From JADZGC01 sp964391595 (lineage in GTDB: Bacteria > Patescibacteriota > Saccharimonadia > CAILAD01 > GCA-016700035), in the NCBI GenBank assembly GCA_964391595.1, contig CAYMMM010000001.1, forward strand, positions 1 through 64,000: a stretch of DNA of 64,000 nucleotides, in the 5' to 3' direction. Position numbers and translations under genes: made by a program. The notes below the pieces were generated by a model that was not told the origin of the DNA, ran no database searches, and saw only the letters and a list, made by a program, of their open reading frames with translations. Shown here one piece after another: positions 49,290 to 57,343 of the stretch (within the stretch, counting starts at the first letter, position 1; each line of letters starts with the position of its first letter).

Positions 49290-49709
49290 TTATTCGCTGT
49301 GATGCTCGGCTTCGGCGGCGTCGGCCTCTTCTTTGGTCTTATGGACAGTACCTGGAGCATGTTCAGCTGGGCTATAGAGTGAGTATACTTTGAGGTCACT
49401 ATCCCCGATATTCTTCACATTGTGCCATGTGCCAGCTGGGATTAGTACCGCAGTATCAGGCTGTAGCTCGCCAGTCTGCTCGACTTCTTCTTTCGACGGG
49501 CCGGTGTGAAGTGAGGCGGCCCCAGCTTCGACGCGCAGGAATTGATCAACATCCCCATGGACCTCGAGTCCAATCTCGCCACCCGCAGGAATCGACATGA
49601 CCGTGAGCTGGGTGTGTTCACCTGTCCATAGTGTCGTGCGGAAGTTTGTATTGTTCTTCGTTTCATCTTCAATCTGTACGATATATACTTTCTTGTCATT
49701 GTCAGTCAT
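49290..49709 (-). CDS. Cupin domain protein
   Basis: The 139-residue protein has a single cupin barrel. The first motif (GGEIGLEVHGDVDQFLRVEAG, about residues 39-59) keeps one His and a late Glu, and the second (PAGTWHNVKN) supplies another His; the first motif has one His fewer than the usual HxH. Metal binding is therefore likely but uncertain. A charged tail (KTKEEADAAEAEHHSE) follows. Related small cupins resemble mannose-6-phosphate isomerase-like proteins of unknown role. AAGGAA precedes the start. Confidence 0.82.
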   Translation of the reverse strand: MTDNDKKVYIVQIEDETKNNTNFRTTLWTGEHTQLTVMSIPAGGEIGLEVHGDVDQFLRVEAGAASLHTGPSKEEVEQTGELQPDTAVLIPAGTWHNVKNIGDSDLKVYSLYSPAEHAPGTVHKTKEEADAAEAEHHSE

Positions 49710-49806
49710 GGCGGTATTCCTTGTTTACACTTCTATTATACTCCATAGCGCTACCGTTTCTATCTGATATTTGCTATAATGCTGGGGTTCTCACAACAAT
49801 ACATAG

Positions 49807-49883
49807 AGGGGTGTAGCTCAGCTGGCTAGAGCGTCGGTCTCCAAAACCGAAGGCCGCGGGTTCGATCCCTGCCACCCCTGCCA
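49807..49883 (+). tRNA. tRNA-Trp (CCA)
   Basis: A complete cloverleaf: acceptor AGGGGTG (49807-49813) pairs with CACCCCT (49873-49879), the T arm contains GTTCGATC and the anticodon CCA is at 49841-49843. The discriminator G and the CCA end (49881-49883) are encoded. An extended -10 box (TGC-TATAAT, 49775-49780) lies just upstream. Confidence 0.97.
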
Positions 49884-49959
49884 ATATTAATAACACTTAT
49901 GTATGTATGATCATTAATATTTATACAAGCAAATCAGTTACTACTACGGGTTTTTGGCG

Positions 49960-50352
49960 TTATTTCGTCTTTGAGGATCTCTTTAATATCGAGTTTACCT
50001 TTTCAACTATAGTGTCGAGTGAAGTGTTTGACTTCAGTATGTAGTCAACTGCACCCGATATACTTAATTCGACCCTCCTATCAGTACTATCGAGATTGCT
50101 CATGACAATCACTGGGATATCTTTTGTTGAAGCTTCAGACTTAATCTCTTCGAGCACATCCCAGCCTGTCGTGTCGGTGAGCATCACATCGAGCAAGACC
50201 AAATCGATATCATGACTCACCTCTTTTAGACCCTCGCTACCTGTTCGAGCCGACTTTACTGCATATCCGGCATGCTTGAGCGATTCACAAAGTGCAGTAT
50301 TGAGTGCTGCTTCGTCATCAATTACGAGTAAAGTATATTTCTTGTCTGACAT
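49960..50352 (-). CDS. Single-domain response regulator 1
   Basis: A 130-residue receiver with the acidic pair DDE (12-14), phospho-acceptor Asp55 (LVLLDVML) and Lys in YILKSNTSLD. The usual Thr/Ser-Ala reads Ser-Asn (VIVMSNL), and the Lys-Pro reads Lys-Ser. There is no output domain, so it must act by protein contact. It is the last of three tandem receivers after the PAS-PAS kinase. The C-terminus is basic. Confidence 0.9.
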   Translation of the reverse strand: MSDKKYTLLVIDDEAALNTALCESLKHAGYAVKSARTGSEGLKEVSHDIDLVLLDVMLTDTTGWDVLEEIKSEASTKDIPVIVMSNLDSTDRRVELSISGAVDYILKSNTSLDTIVEKVNSILKRSSKTK

Positions 50353-50377
50353 TACACCCTCCTTGGGTAGGTATTAC

Positions 50378-50761
50378 TTATGCTAATCGCTGCTTCACTA
50401 GCTGGAGTAGAAGCTCAATGGACGTATCTGACTTCACGAGATAGTCGTTGAGCATACCATCTTTGCGCACTTGATTCAGGTTTTTCAACATTTCTTCTTC
50501 TGTAGTGACATTTGAGAGAATAATGACTGGTACCTGTGCACCCCACTCATCCTCGCGTAGCTTTGTGAGCATTTGTTCTCCACTCATCTTAGGCATCAGT
50601 AAGTCTAATACAATGAGGCTTGGCTTTGACTCGAAGGCTATCTGTAAACCGTCTTCTCCATTGTCGGCATGCTGGATTTCGTACCCGTGGTCTGTCAGAG
50701 CATCTATAAGCCCCTTACGAAGACTTTGGTCATCCTCAACGATAAGAATGCGTTTTGTCAT
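50378..50761 (-). CDS. Single-domain response regulator 2
   Basis: A 127-residue receiver: EDD (9-11), Asp53 in VLDLLMPKMS, SN in IILSNVT and Lys-Ser in YLVKSDTSIE. It keeps the MP after the Asp box that receiver 1 lacks. No output domain. It lies between two other receivers, 12 and 26 bases from its neighbours, in the kinase operon. Confidence 0.9.
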   Translation of the reverse strand: MTKRILIVEDDQSLRKGLIDALTDHGYEIQHADNGEDGLQIAFESKPSLIVLDLLMPKMSGEQMLTKLREDEWGAQVPVIILSNVTTEEEMLKNLNQVRKDGMLNDYLVKSDTSIELLLQLVKQRLA

Positions 50762-50772
50762 AGTAATGCCCT

Positions 50773-51156
50773 CTACTTTAGAATTTCTGTACGAATATGG
50801 TTTATGAGTGCATCGAGCCTGAAGTCACTCTTGATATAGTATTCTTTTGCCCCAAACTGCAAATATGCAGACCGCTTGTCCTCACCTCCGGTGTTCGTGA
50901 CAACAAATACTGGGATATCCTTCCACTCAGACTGTTTAACGTGCTGTAAAAAGTCGAGGCCGTCTAATTTGCCGAGTAAATAATGATCCAGCCAAATAGC
51001 GTCAATTTGAGGCAAGTCATGCAGGTAGCCGAGTGCTTGCTCGACGCTTCGTGCTGTGACCGAGTCAAAGCCGTATGACTCGAGTTTACGCGATATAGCC
51101 AGTAATAGCGGCTTCTCATCTTCTATAATAAGTATGGTTTTATCGAGGTTAGACAT
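50773..51156 (-). CDS. Single-domain response regulator 3
   Basis: A 127-residue receiver: EDE (12-14), Asp57 in AIWLDHYL, TN in VFVVTNTGG and Lys-Ser in YYIKSDFRLD. The loop after the Asp is unusual (HYLLGKLDG instead of xMPxMDG). It lies 13 bases downstream of the kinase gene and is its closest receiver partner. Confidence 0.88.
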   Translation of the reverse strand: MSNLDKTILIIEDEKPLLLAISRKLESYGFDSVTARSVEQALGYLHDLPQIDAIWLDHYLLGKLDGLDFLQHVKQSEWKDIPVFVVTNTGGEDKRSAYLQFGAKEYYIKSDFRLDALINHIRTEILK

Positions 51157-51169
51157 ACGCTATATTATA

Positions 51170-52789
51170 TCACTCAACGGAGAGTTTCTTAGCCCCAACA
51201 CGACTAATAGTCTTCAGTGGTAGATATACGTAAAATGTTGTTCCCTCTTTTACCTTTGATGTAAACCAGATATTACCATTTCCCTGATCAATAATGGATT
51301 TTAGAATGTAAAGACCCAAACCGGTTCCGTCTGTATCTTTGTCCCTTACATTGTCTGCACGAAACATTTTACTAAAAATTTTGTGTTGCTGATTTTTGGG
51401 AATACCATAACCAGTATCACTAACAGAAATAAGTACCCCAGCTCCTGGCAGCTTAAAGTCGGCTACCTTGCTGCCCGACTTAGCGCGCGTAATTGTGAGT
51501 GCAATCTTGCCTTTAGGAGGAGTGTATTTCGAAGCATTGGACAAGAGGTTTTGGATAATCATCGAAAAGTACTGAGGATCAAATGTAATTTTCGGTAGGG
51601 TTTGTTCTAATTTTACATTTAGAGTTTGGTCATGCTTACTACAGATAAACTCCAGGTCTTTTACGGTATCCTTGATGCATCGGGCAATATTGAAGGGCTT
51701 GGAGTTGAAAGAAAACGTTCCCAACTCTAGCCTACTCACATTGAGAAGCGCATTGATAAGCTTGACCATGCGCTGGTTGGCATTATAGATTTCTTCGACA
51801 TATTCTTTTTGCGCGGCAGAGAGATCACCTACATCTCCGTTCAGGAGCATCTCACTAAACCAATTGATTGCCGACAGTGGTGTGCGTAATTGATGTGAGG
51901 CTAGGGACACAAACTCAGTTTTTGCTTTATCGATATCCTTCTCGATAGTGATGTCTCGCTCGGTACCGATAAAAAACTTAACTTCGTTTTTATCATTCAA
52001 GACCGGGGCTATTGTGGCTTGGGCGATATATTTCTGTCCGCTCTTACGAATGTTCGTAATTTCACCCGTAAAAAGTTTTTTCTCAACCTTAATGGTGTGC
52101 CAAAGCTTCCGATAGAAGGAACTTTCCATCAGTCCGCCCCATAGGGTGCCGGCCTTCGTGCCGATCATTTCTTTACTTGAGTAGCCCGTCATCTTCTCCG
52201 CAGCGGAATTAGCATACAGAACTATCCCCTCGGCGTCTGTGATGATTATATGTTCGCCGCTGTTTTCGACAGCCAGGAAAAACTTTTGAGTTTCGAGGAT
52301 TTGCCTCTTGTAGTTCTTCTGTTGAAGTTCTAGCTCTTCGAGAGAAGAAATGAGCTGCTCTTGTTGGATCTGACTCTTCTGCTCTTCGATTTTTTTGTGG
52401 GTGATGAGGATGCGAACAGACAAATATTTCTCTGGTTTCTTGTCTCGCCCCATGATTGGCACGATGGTAGTATCCACCCAATACAGTTTGCCAGTCTTTG
52501 ATTTATTGAGTAGATCACCCCGCCAGGTCTGCCCACTACTGATAGTTTTCCATAAATCTTTATATACTTTTTGAGGCATGAGACCGGACTTGAGAATACG
52601 ATGGTTCTGCCCAAGTAGCTCTTGCATGGTGTATTTTGATACTTCAGTAAACTTCGGATTCGTGTATATTATGTCGCCGTTTTTATCGGTTAACGAAATC
52701 ATAGCCGCTTTGTTTACTGCTGTAAATAGTGCCTTATAGTCGAGTGTCTCGACAGGTTGGTTGTGCTTCAAATGCTTCCTACTTGGCAT
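51170..52789 (-). CDS. PAS-PAS sensor histidine kinase
   Basis: A 539-residue cytoplasmic kinase with no membrane helix. PAS 1 (about residues 20-140) has the NHRILKSG and WRGDLLNKSKTGKLYWVDT pattern; a short coiled coil follows; PAS 2 (about 170-290) has VENSGEHIIITDAEGIVLYAN. The DHp helix carries the phospho-His in SLASHQLRTPLSA, and the ATPase domain has the N box (QNLLSNASKYTP), DTGYGIP and GTGLGLYI. Neither PAS has a LOV-type Cys motif, so light sensing by flavin adduct is unlikely. Its start overlaps the flavin reductase stop by 11 bases, which suggests that the two work together, perhaps on redox state. Confidence 0.92.
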   Translation of the reverse strand: MPSRKHLKHNQPVETLDYKALFTAVNKAAMISLTDKNGDIIYTNPKFTEVSKYTMQELLGQNHRILKSGLMPQKVYKDLWKTISSGQTWRGDLLNKSKTGKLYWVDTTIVPIMGRDKKPEKYLSVRILITHKKIEEQKSQIQQEQLISSLEELELQQKNYKRQILETQKFFLAVENSGEHIIITDAEGIVLYANSAAEKMTGYSSKEMIGTKAGTLWGGLMESSFYRKLWHTIKVEKKLFTGEITNIRKSGQKYIAQATIAPVLNDKNEVKFFIGTERDITIEKDIDKAKTEFVSLASHQLRTPLSAINWFSEMLLNGDVGDLSAAQKEYVEEIYNANQRMVKLINALLNVSRLELGTFSFNSKPFNIARCIKDTVKDLEFICSKHDQTLNVKLEQTLPKITFDPQYFSMIIQNLLSNASKYTPPKGKIALTITRAKSGSKVADFKLPGAGVLISVSDTGYGIPKNQQHKIFSKMFRADNVRDKDTDGTGLGLYILKSIIDQGNGNIWFTSKVKEGTTFYVYLPLKTISRVGAKKLSVE

Positions 52790-53459
52790 ACCCGACGAAA
52801 TCCTCTGTCATTATGCGGTTAACCTGAACGCCATGCTGGGTTAGTGAAGTTAGAACGGCGTGGACCATATCTGGGGGGCCTGCTACGTACCATGTCCTAT
52901 CTTTTTCACGTAATTCAGCAGGAGAGATATGGCCAATAGTATACTTGTCGGACACTTCATGTATAGAAATGATATCTTGCATAGATCGAAGTTCATCACT
53001 AAATACAGCGTGACTCTTCTCTCTATGAAAATAATATATGCTTGAGCTAGGGTGACCTTCTAGCTGTCCTCTCGTCTGCAGCATACTCATAAATGGTGTA
53101 ATCCCTATACCTCCAGCGATTATTGATACCGGCCCATGTGCTGCCAATACGAACACCCCCTTGGGTCCAGCCACATGTACTTCATCACCTTTTTTGCGGT
53201 TTGCGATGTGTTGCTTAAATTTTGATTCACTCATCCTAAAGGCTATCGAAATTAGAGGCAACGTAATTGGTGATGAGCAGATTGAGAAGTCTCGAACATT
53301 TTCCCTAGAAGACTCGGCAGACAATTCAGGAAGTGTGAGCGTTATATATTGTCCAGGAGTAAATGTGAATCCATCTATCATCCTGATTGTAACGCACAGC
53401 GTATTCTTGGAAAGATAATCTAGTCGCTCGATTGTAGCGCTTGACGGCTGAGTGTTCAT
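52779..53459 (-). CDS. Ferredoxin-NAD(P) reductase-like flavoprotein
   Basis: The 226-residue protein has an FAD-binding barrel with FTPGQYITLTL and RDFSICSSP (the RxYS variant) and an NAD(P)-binding domain with IIAGGIGITPFMSML, WYVAGPPDMV and the C-terminal EDFVGY. There is no iron-sulfur or haem domain, so the electron partner is another protein. It lies directly upstream of the kinase gene and overlaps it, an unusual position for a reductase. Confidence 0.88.
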   Translation of the reverse strand: MNTQPSSATIERLDYLSKNTLCVTIRMIDGFTFTPGQYITLTLPELSAESSRENVRDFSICSSPITLPLISIAFRMSESKFKQHIANRKKGDEVHVAGPKGVFVLAAHGPVSIIAGGIGITPFMSMLQTRGQLEGHPSSSIYYFHREKSHAVFSDELRSMQDIISIHEVSDKYTIGHISPAELREKDRTWYVAGPPDMVHAVLTSLTQHGVQVNRIMTEDFVGYAK

Positions 53460-53511
53460 GCGTAGCTACTCAATCTCACTCGAGTAGAGCTCATTACTGC
53501 TACACACTTCA

Positions 53512-53883
53512 TCATATGTTTCTTTCTACAACTTGGTCAAATTCGCGTAGCGAAATGTTAGCCTTCACTATAAACAATTTCGCGCCAAGTCTTTTACAGC
53601 GCTGTTTATCTTCTTCTTGAGTTAGATTGGTCATGACAATCACTGGCGTATCTATGAGATTTTGCTGGACGTGACCAAGCACCGAAAAGCCATCTTCGAT
53701 TGGCATAATTATGTCGAGTAAGATGAGATCGTAGTGCTTTTTGTCTAAATATTTGTTGGCTTCTTTGCCATTTTCGGCGATAGTAACATCATAGCCATTT
53801 TTATGCAGGCGCAGCTTCATGGCCTTTGATAGGCTTTTTTCATCCTCAGCAATTAAAATGCTTTTTTTAGCTGATGTAATCAT
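53512..53883 (-). CDS. Single-domain response regulator 4
   Basis: A 123-residue receiver: EDE (13-15), Asp57 in LILLDIIMPIEDG, TN in VIVMTNLT and Lys-Ala in FIVKANISLR. It shares the KxNxSL ending with receivers 1 and 5. No output domain. It stands between the flavin reductase and the cellulose-synthase-like gene. Confidence 0.9.
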   Translation of the reverse strand: MITSAKKSILIAEDEKSLSKAMKLRLHKNGYDVTIAENGKEANKYLDKKHYDLILLDIIMPIEDGFSVLGHVQQNLIDTPVIVMTNLTQEEDKQRCKRLGAKLFIVKANISLREFDQVVERNI

Positions 53884-53936
53884 AACTTTGTTATAACTCT
53901 GATCTAAATAACTAAAAAAGTCAAATTCGGGCTACC

Positions 53937-55403
53937 TTAATGTTGCTGAGCTGAAGTTAGTACTGGCGCGCGACGCGTTTTTTTCGAGTACTCACCGAGC
54001 TGGAGACCCTTCATGACTATAGGTAATAGCCAGTAGGTCATCACAATAATCCAAAAGCCAGAAAACAGTAAGATTGTAGACACCCCGTATTCTAAGAAGT
54101 TATACGCGAGCGCAACATAGCCGATACTTAGAAAAGCTATTTGTGGAAATACCAGGTGGGCTTCTCGCTTACCGTGATCTGTTTTTGGCGTCACTCGATA
54201 GCTCGGTTTCTTTGTTGCAAACAGCGCGAGTACGGCAGCTCGAGCATAGACAGGGAACAGCCCCGCCCATACCCGTGATGTTAGCTGCCCTCTACTCAGC
54301 CACCCGAAAAACATCAGTGTCGCAATTAGTGCTGGTAGGCGGAAGGCAATATACCAATACCCCCCGTTGTGGATCTGAATGTTTGTAAAGAGCGTATAAA
54401 AATTTATTGTGTAAATACCCGTAAGAAAGAACGCGCTCACAAGATAGCAATAGCCTATCTCAAAATAATGCAGTCGCTGACGGAAGCTCAACCCCGACAT
54501 AAAAATAGGACTCTGCCAATACATGATCCGTAAGGTGTCGAGTGCCCAAGTTCCCCGTTGCTTGTAAATAGCGCTAAGGTCCGTTGGGGCATGGCCGAGG
54601 ACATATGGTTGACTGACGTAGACACTCTTATAGCCTTTAGTATGAAAGATATATGAGGTATGCAGATCTTCTACGAGGTTCCACTCGCTAAACCCTCCTA
54701 TGGCATCGAGAGCCTTACGACGGTATATTACCCCCGAGCCACAGCTTATGGCGGCGTCGTTTGCATTCTTCCCTGTTTGCATATGGTTATAGAACATGTA
54801 GTCATGATTAAAATCATTATCTTCTACAGTAAAGGACTGCCTGGATGCGACAAGCGCTACCTCTTTATCTTTGAAATGACCCAATAGGTCATCAAGAATA
54901 TTTGGCTGCACAACATTATCTGCGTCAATCGTTAATACATAGGGGGATTTGGCAAAGCGCAACCCATAATTCATATTTGCCGACTTGTACCGCTTCTGTG
55001 CACGATCTGGTCTTGACAGATAGGTGAAGCCATATTTCTCGGCTAGCTTCTTTACCCCTGCCCTACCGCCATCATCCAGAACATACAGATATAGGCTAGG
55101 GTGTTGTATCTGAGATGCGGCGCGCATACTTTCCTCGAGCATCTTTAATGGCTCGTCCACGGTGGGTATAAATACATCAACCGATGCACGCAGAGAATAC
55201 TCGCCGCCCAAAAGAACAAACTTTCTTGACCAATGATTCACTAAAAAGAGTAACGAAACAATGTAGACTAATATTTCAAATGCATAAAATAGCCATCCTA
55301 ATGCGCCTACAACATGAAAGAACAACCAAGCCAAATACGTAGTGTTTGCCAGGAACATAATGAGCCCAAGTCGCCTGGTTTTGTCGAGCCTCGAGTGCTT
55401 CAC
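53937..55403 (-). CDS. Cellulose-synthase-like GT2 transferase
   Basis: The 488-residue processive GT2 has two N-terminal helices, then the D, DxD, D, QxxRW-type motifs: VLDDGGR, IDADNVVQPN, NLVEDLHTSY and YKQRGTWALD (the Arg-Trp spacing is altered). About four helices follow. It should polymerise a UDP-sugar and push the chain through the membrane. There is no PilZ domain, so control by cyclic di-GMP is not indicated. The start is a GTG. The position among receiver genes suggests that exopolysaccharide output is under their control. Confidence 0.88.
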   Translation of the reverse strand: MKHSRLDKTRRLGLIMFLANTTYLAWLFFHVVGALGWLFYAFEILVYIVSLLFLVNHWSRKFVLLGGEYSLRASVDVFIPTVDEPLKMLEESMRAASQIQHPSLYLYVLDDGGRAGVKKLAEKYGFTYLSRPDRAQKRYKSANMNYGLRFAKSPYVLTIDADNVVQPNILDDLLGHFKDKEVALVASRQSFTVEDNDFNHDYMFYNHMQTGKNANDAAISCGSGVIYRRKALDAIGGFSEWNLVEDLHTSYIFHTKGYKSVYVSQPYVLGHAPTDLSAIYKQRGTWALDTLRIMYWQSPIFMSGLSFRQRLHYFEIGYCYLVSAFFLTGIYTINFYTLFTNIQIHNGGYWYIAFRLPALIATLMFFGWLSRGQLTSRVWAGLFPVYARAAVLALFATKKPSYRVTPKTDHGKREAHLVFPQIAFLSIGYVALAYNFLEYGVSTILLFSGFWIIVMTYWLLPIVMKGLQLGEYSKKTRRAPVLTSAQQH

Positions 55404-55442
55404 ACTTGCCGATCCTTTATTAACTAGTTACTATTAAAGCAG

Positions 55443-55823
55443 ATGCGAGACATAAGCAAAACCACTAAGTCCGTAATGGTTGTAGAAGACGAGCCTTCAC
55501 TCCTGGAAGTGATCTCGAAGCGCATGAAGGCGGCAGGCTACCGAGTTATGGAAGCAAGGGATGGCCAAGAGGCTGTTTCTCTCGCAAAACACGACATGCC
55601 AAATGTGCTTATTACCGACGTTATTATGCCGAAGAAGAATGGCTTTGACCTCATACAAGAATTGACGCGCATAAACCCCGATCTCCCGGCTATTATCATT
55701 ACAAATCTCGAGGGTGATCAGGATCGAGATACTGGCACGCAGCTAAAAGTGAAGCATTTCCTCATTAAGTCAAATATTTCACTCCGTGAGCTTGATCAAA
55801 AAGTCGCGGCACTCATGAAATAG
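55443..55823 (+). CDS. Single-domain response regulator 5
   Basis: A 126-residue receiver on the opposite strand to the other four: EDE (15-17), Asp59 in VLITDVIMPKKNG, TN in IIITNLEG and Lys-Ser in FLIKSNISLR. The ending is almost the same as that of receiver 4. Divergent from the GT2 gene, with 39 bases between the starts and a TACTAT box in the gap. Confidence 0.9.
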   Translation: MRDISKTTKSVMVVEDEPSLLEVISKRMKAAGYRVMEARDGQEAVSLAKHDMPNVLITDVIMPKKNGFDLIQELTRINPDLPAIIITNLEGDQDRDTGTQLKVKHFLIKSNISLRELDQKVAALMK

Positions 55824-55848
55824 CGAGGCGTGGTTATTGTTAGTAGTA

Positions 55849-55886
55849 AAAAAATTGCCCGTCGTCGACTGACGAGGGGCTTTTTG
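55849..55886. terminator. Bidirectional terminator after receiver 5
   Basis: GCCCGTCGTC (55858-55867) pairs with GACGAGGGGC (55872-55881) with one mismatch; A run on the left, five T on the right. It serves receiver 5 and the convergent gene at 55892. Confidence 0.85.
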
Positions 55887-55891
55887 ACTCA

Positions 55892-56368
55892 CTAAGCAGC
55901 GATACCATGCTGACTGAGGTAGTTGATAATCCGGCGAATATCGGCTTCATCTTTCTTACGGCCAATCGCCTGCTTCCAAGCTAGTATCCCCTCGGGAGTG
56001 AGTACTCGAATACCCTGGACGATACGTGACGATGGCTTAAGCTCTGTGAACGAAGCTCGATAAAGTGCGTCATTTGGCGGCAGCATGATGGTTATGTGGC
56101 CATTGACCTCACGTTCACCATAGTCACCCACTACTTGTTCTAGATTCTTGAGTCGCGTTCCACGGCTTGTGGGGAGACCAATTTTACGAGCTTCATTGAT
56201 GAGGCAGCCAGGTGTCACGATGATGTCATAGTCACTTATCTGAGGCTTGATGCCCCAGACCGCTAGGGCGGCCCCGCCGACCAGCATCGACTTTGTAGTC
56301 GGAAGATCAAGTGCTCGTATGGGCGCCAATAGCGCGGTGAGCTGTGCAGCTTCGATTGGTGCTGGCAT
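55892..56368 (-). CDS. Nucleotidyltransferase-fold protein
   Basis: The 158-residue protein has the start of a nucleotidyltransferase domain: LVGGAALAVWGIKPQISDYDIIV (about residues 27-49), with the GG and D-x-D spacing of the superfamily, then a helical tail. It resembles short AbiEii/MNT-type or aminoglycoside-type NTases, and nothing indicates the substrate. No toxin partner (HEPN) lies next to it. It has no membrane segment. Confidence 0.65.
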   Translation of the reverse strand: MPAPIEAAQLTALLAPIRALDLPTTKSMLVGGAALAVWGIKPQISDYDIIVTPGCLINEARKIGLPTSRGTRLKNLEQVVGDYGEREVNGHITIMLPPNDALYRASFTELKPSSRIVQGIRVLTPEGILAWKQAIGRKKDEADIRRIINYLSQHGIAA

Positions 56369-56597
56369 TGTTACTCCTAGGTAGGTACTTCACAATTGAA
56401 TATACCCATCATACTCGGTGTGTATGACGCGAGAAAAGCATGAGGGCTTGAACACATGTTGCTTTCGTCGCCGTTACGACTCATCAGCACAGCTTATACT
56501 CTGTGGAGCAACGACAAGCAGATCATGAGCTTCACCTCCCGAGAGGCGCACCGTGATGGTGGTCGTTGCCTCCCTGAAGGGATGTGTTGAGCCGGCG

Positions 56598-56978
56598 CTA
56601 GCGCTTGATGCCCGCCTTGGCCAGCACGTCGGCGGGGACCCCCGCCTTGCGCCAGATGCCGTACTCGATGCCCTTGGAACTCGAGTAGGCGAGTCCGTGC
56701 AGGATGAACGCTGCCTCCAGCTCCTCGAAGCCGTCGTCGGACTCGAGTTGCTTTAGCTCGACCTCGAGGTCGGACTGCTCCTGGATCAGGAGGACCTCCT
56801 GCAGCGCATCGGCTTCGGGCAACATTTCGGCGATCTTGGCGAGACGTGCCTTGATCGAGTCGGGGGTGCGCTTGCGGCCCCGACTCGGCTTGTTCTTCCT
56901 GAGGGCGTCGAGGTACGCCTTCACGGCTCGGCCCTGGGCACGTCCGGCAGCGAGCGCGGCCTTGTGCTGGTCGGTCAT
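56598..56978 (-). CDS. G+C-rich hypothetical protein of actinobacterial style (126 aa)
   Basis: From ATG 56978 the product is helical and charged, with an Arg/Lys-rich early part (KNKPSRGRKRTPDSIKARL), a coiled-coil-like middle (IQEQSDLEVELKQLESD) and a small C-terminal domain (KGIEYGIWRKAGVPADVLAKAGIKR). The composition is far richer in G+C than anything around it, which suggests recent transfer, perhaps from an actinobacterial host. The frame stays open upstream to 57209 (GTG), but that part does not look coding. The 365 bases up to the next gene (56979-57343) otherwise hold only an AAGGAG at about 57178-57183 and a promoter. Confidence 0.6.
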   Translation of the reverse strand: MTDQHKAALAAGRAQGRAVKAYLDALRKNKPSRGRKRTPDSIKARLAKIAEMLPEADALQEVLLIQEQSDLEVELKQLESDDGFEELEAAFILHGLAYSSSKGIEYGIWRKAGVPADVLAKAGIKR

Positions 56979-57265
56979 CGTTCTGTGCGGGCGCGGCGAG
57001 TGTCGGGCGCTGTCCGCCCGAACTGCACCCCGCATGTTGCGAGGACGGGATTCCGTGTGAATGGGCATTGGGATGCTTTCTTCCACCCTTGAAGGAGCTA
57101 TGCAGGACTTCTGCCTCGGCTTGCACGGGTGTGCTGGGTGGAAAGCGTGATTCTGATGCAGCCCCATCACACATCGGCTCCTTGCAAAATCACCTTTTCC
57201 ACCAAGCACAGCTCATGATCTGCTTGTGAATATACGAATCTTCTTTTGTGAGAAAATCCGCATAT

Positions 57266-57294
57266 ATATTAGTATAATATTGTGAATTTGTCAA
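57266..57294 (-). promoter_or_regulatory. Consensus promoter of the G+C-rich gene
   Basis: On the minus strand TTGACA (57289-57294) and TAATAT (57266-57271) are 17 bases apart, in an A+T-rich stretch. Transcription should start near 57259. Confidence 0.65.
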
Positions 57295-57343
57295 TTAATT
57301 TCATTATACTAAGGACTATGGAAGGATTGCGCGAAGCGGTATA

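Noticed and set aside
51170..52789. LOV-type light sensor in the PAS-PAS kinase
   Set aside because: Neither PAS domain has the GRNCRFLQ-like motif with the flavin-binding Cys.
55892..56368. Toxin-antitoxin pair with the nucleotidyltransferase-fold protein as antitoxin
   Set aside because: No HEPN or other toxin-like gene is adjacent; the neighbours are a terminator and an unrelated gene.
56494..56597. Short inverted repeats after the G+C-rich gene as a mobile-element end
   Set aside because: The hairpins are only 4-5 bp, no transposase or target duplication is visible.
56494..57174. A 226-codon frame on the minus strand overlapping the G+C-rich gene, with a good AAGGAG before its ATG
   Set aside because: Its protein is almost entirely Arg, Gly, Pro, Ala and Gln without hydrophobic patterning, the usual look of an out-of-frame reading of G+C-rich DNA; the other frame has balanced composition and a sensible helical end.
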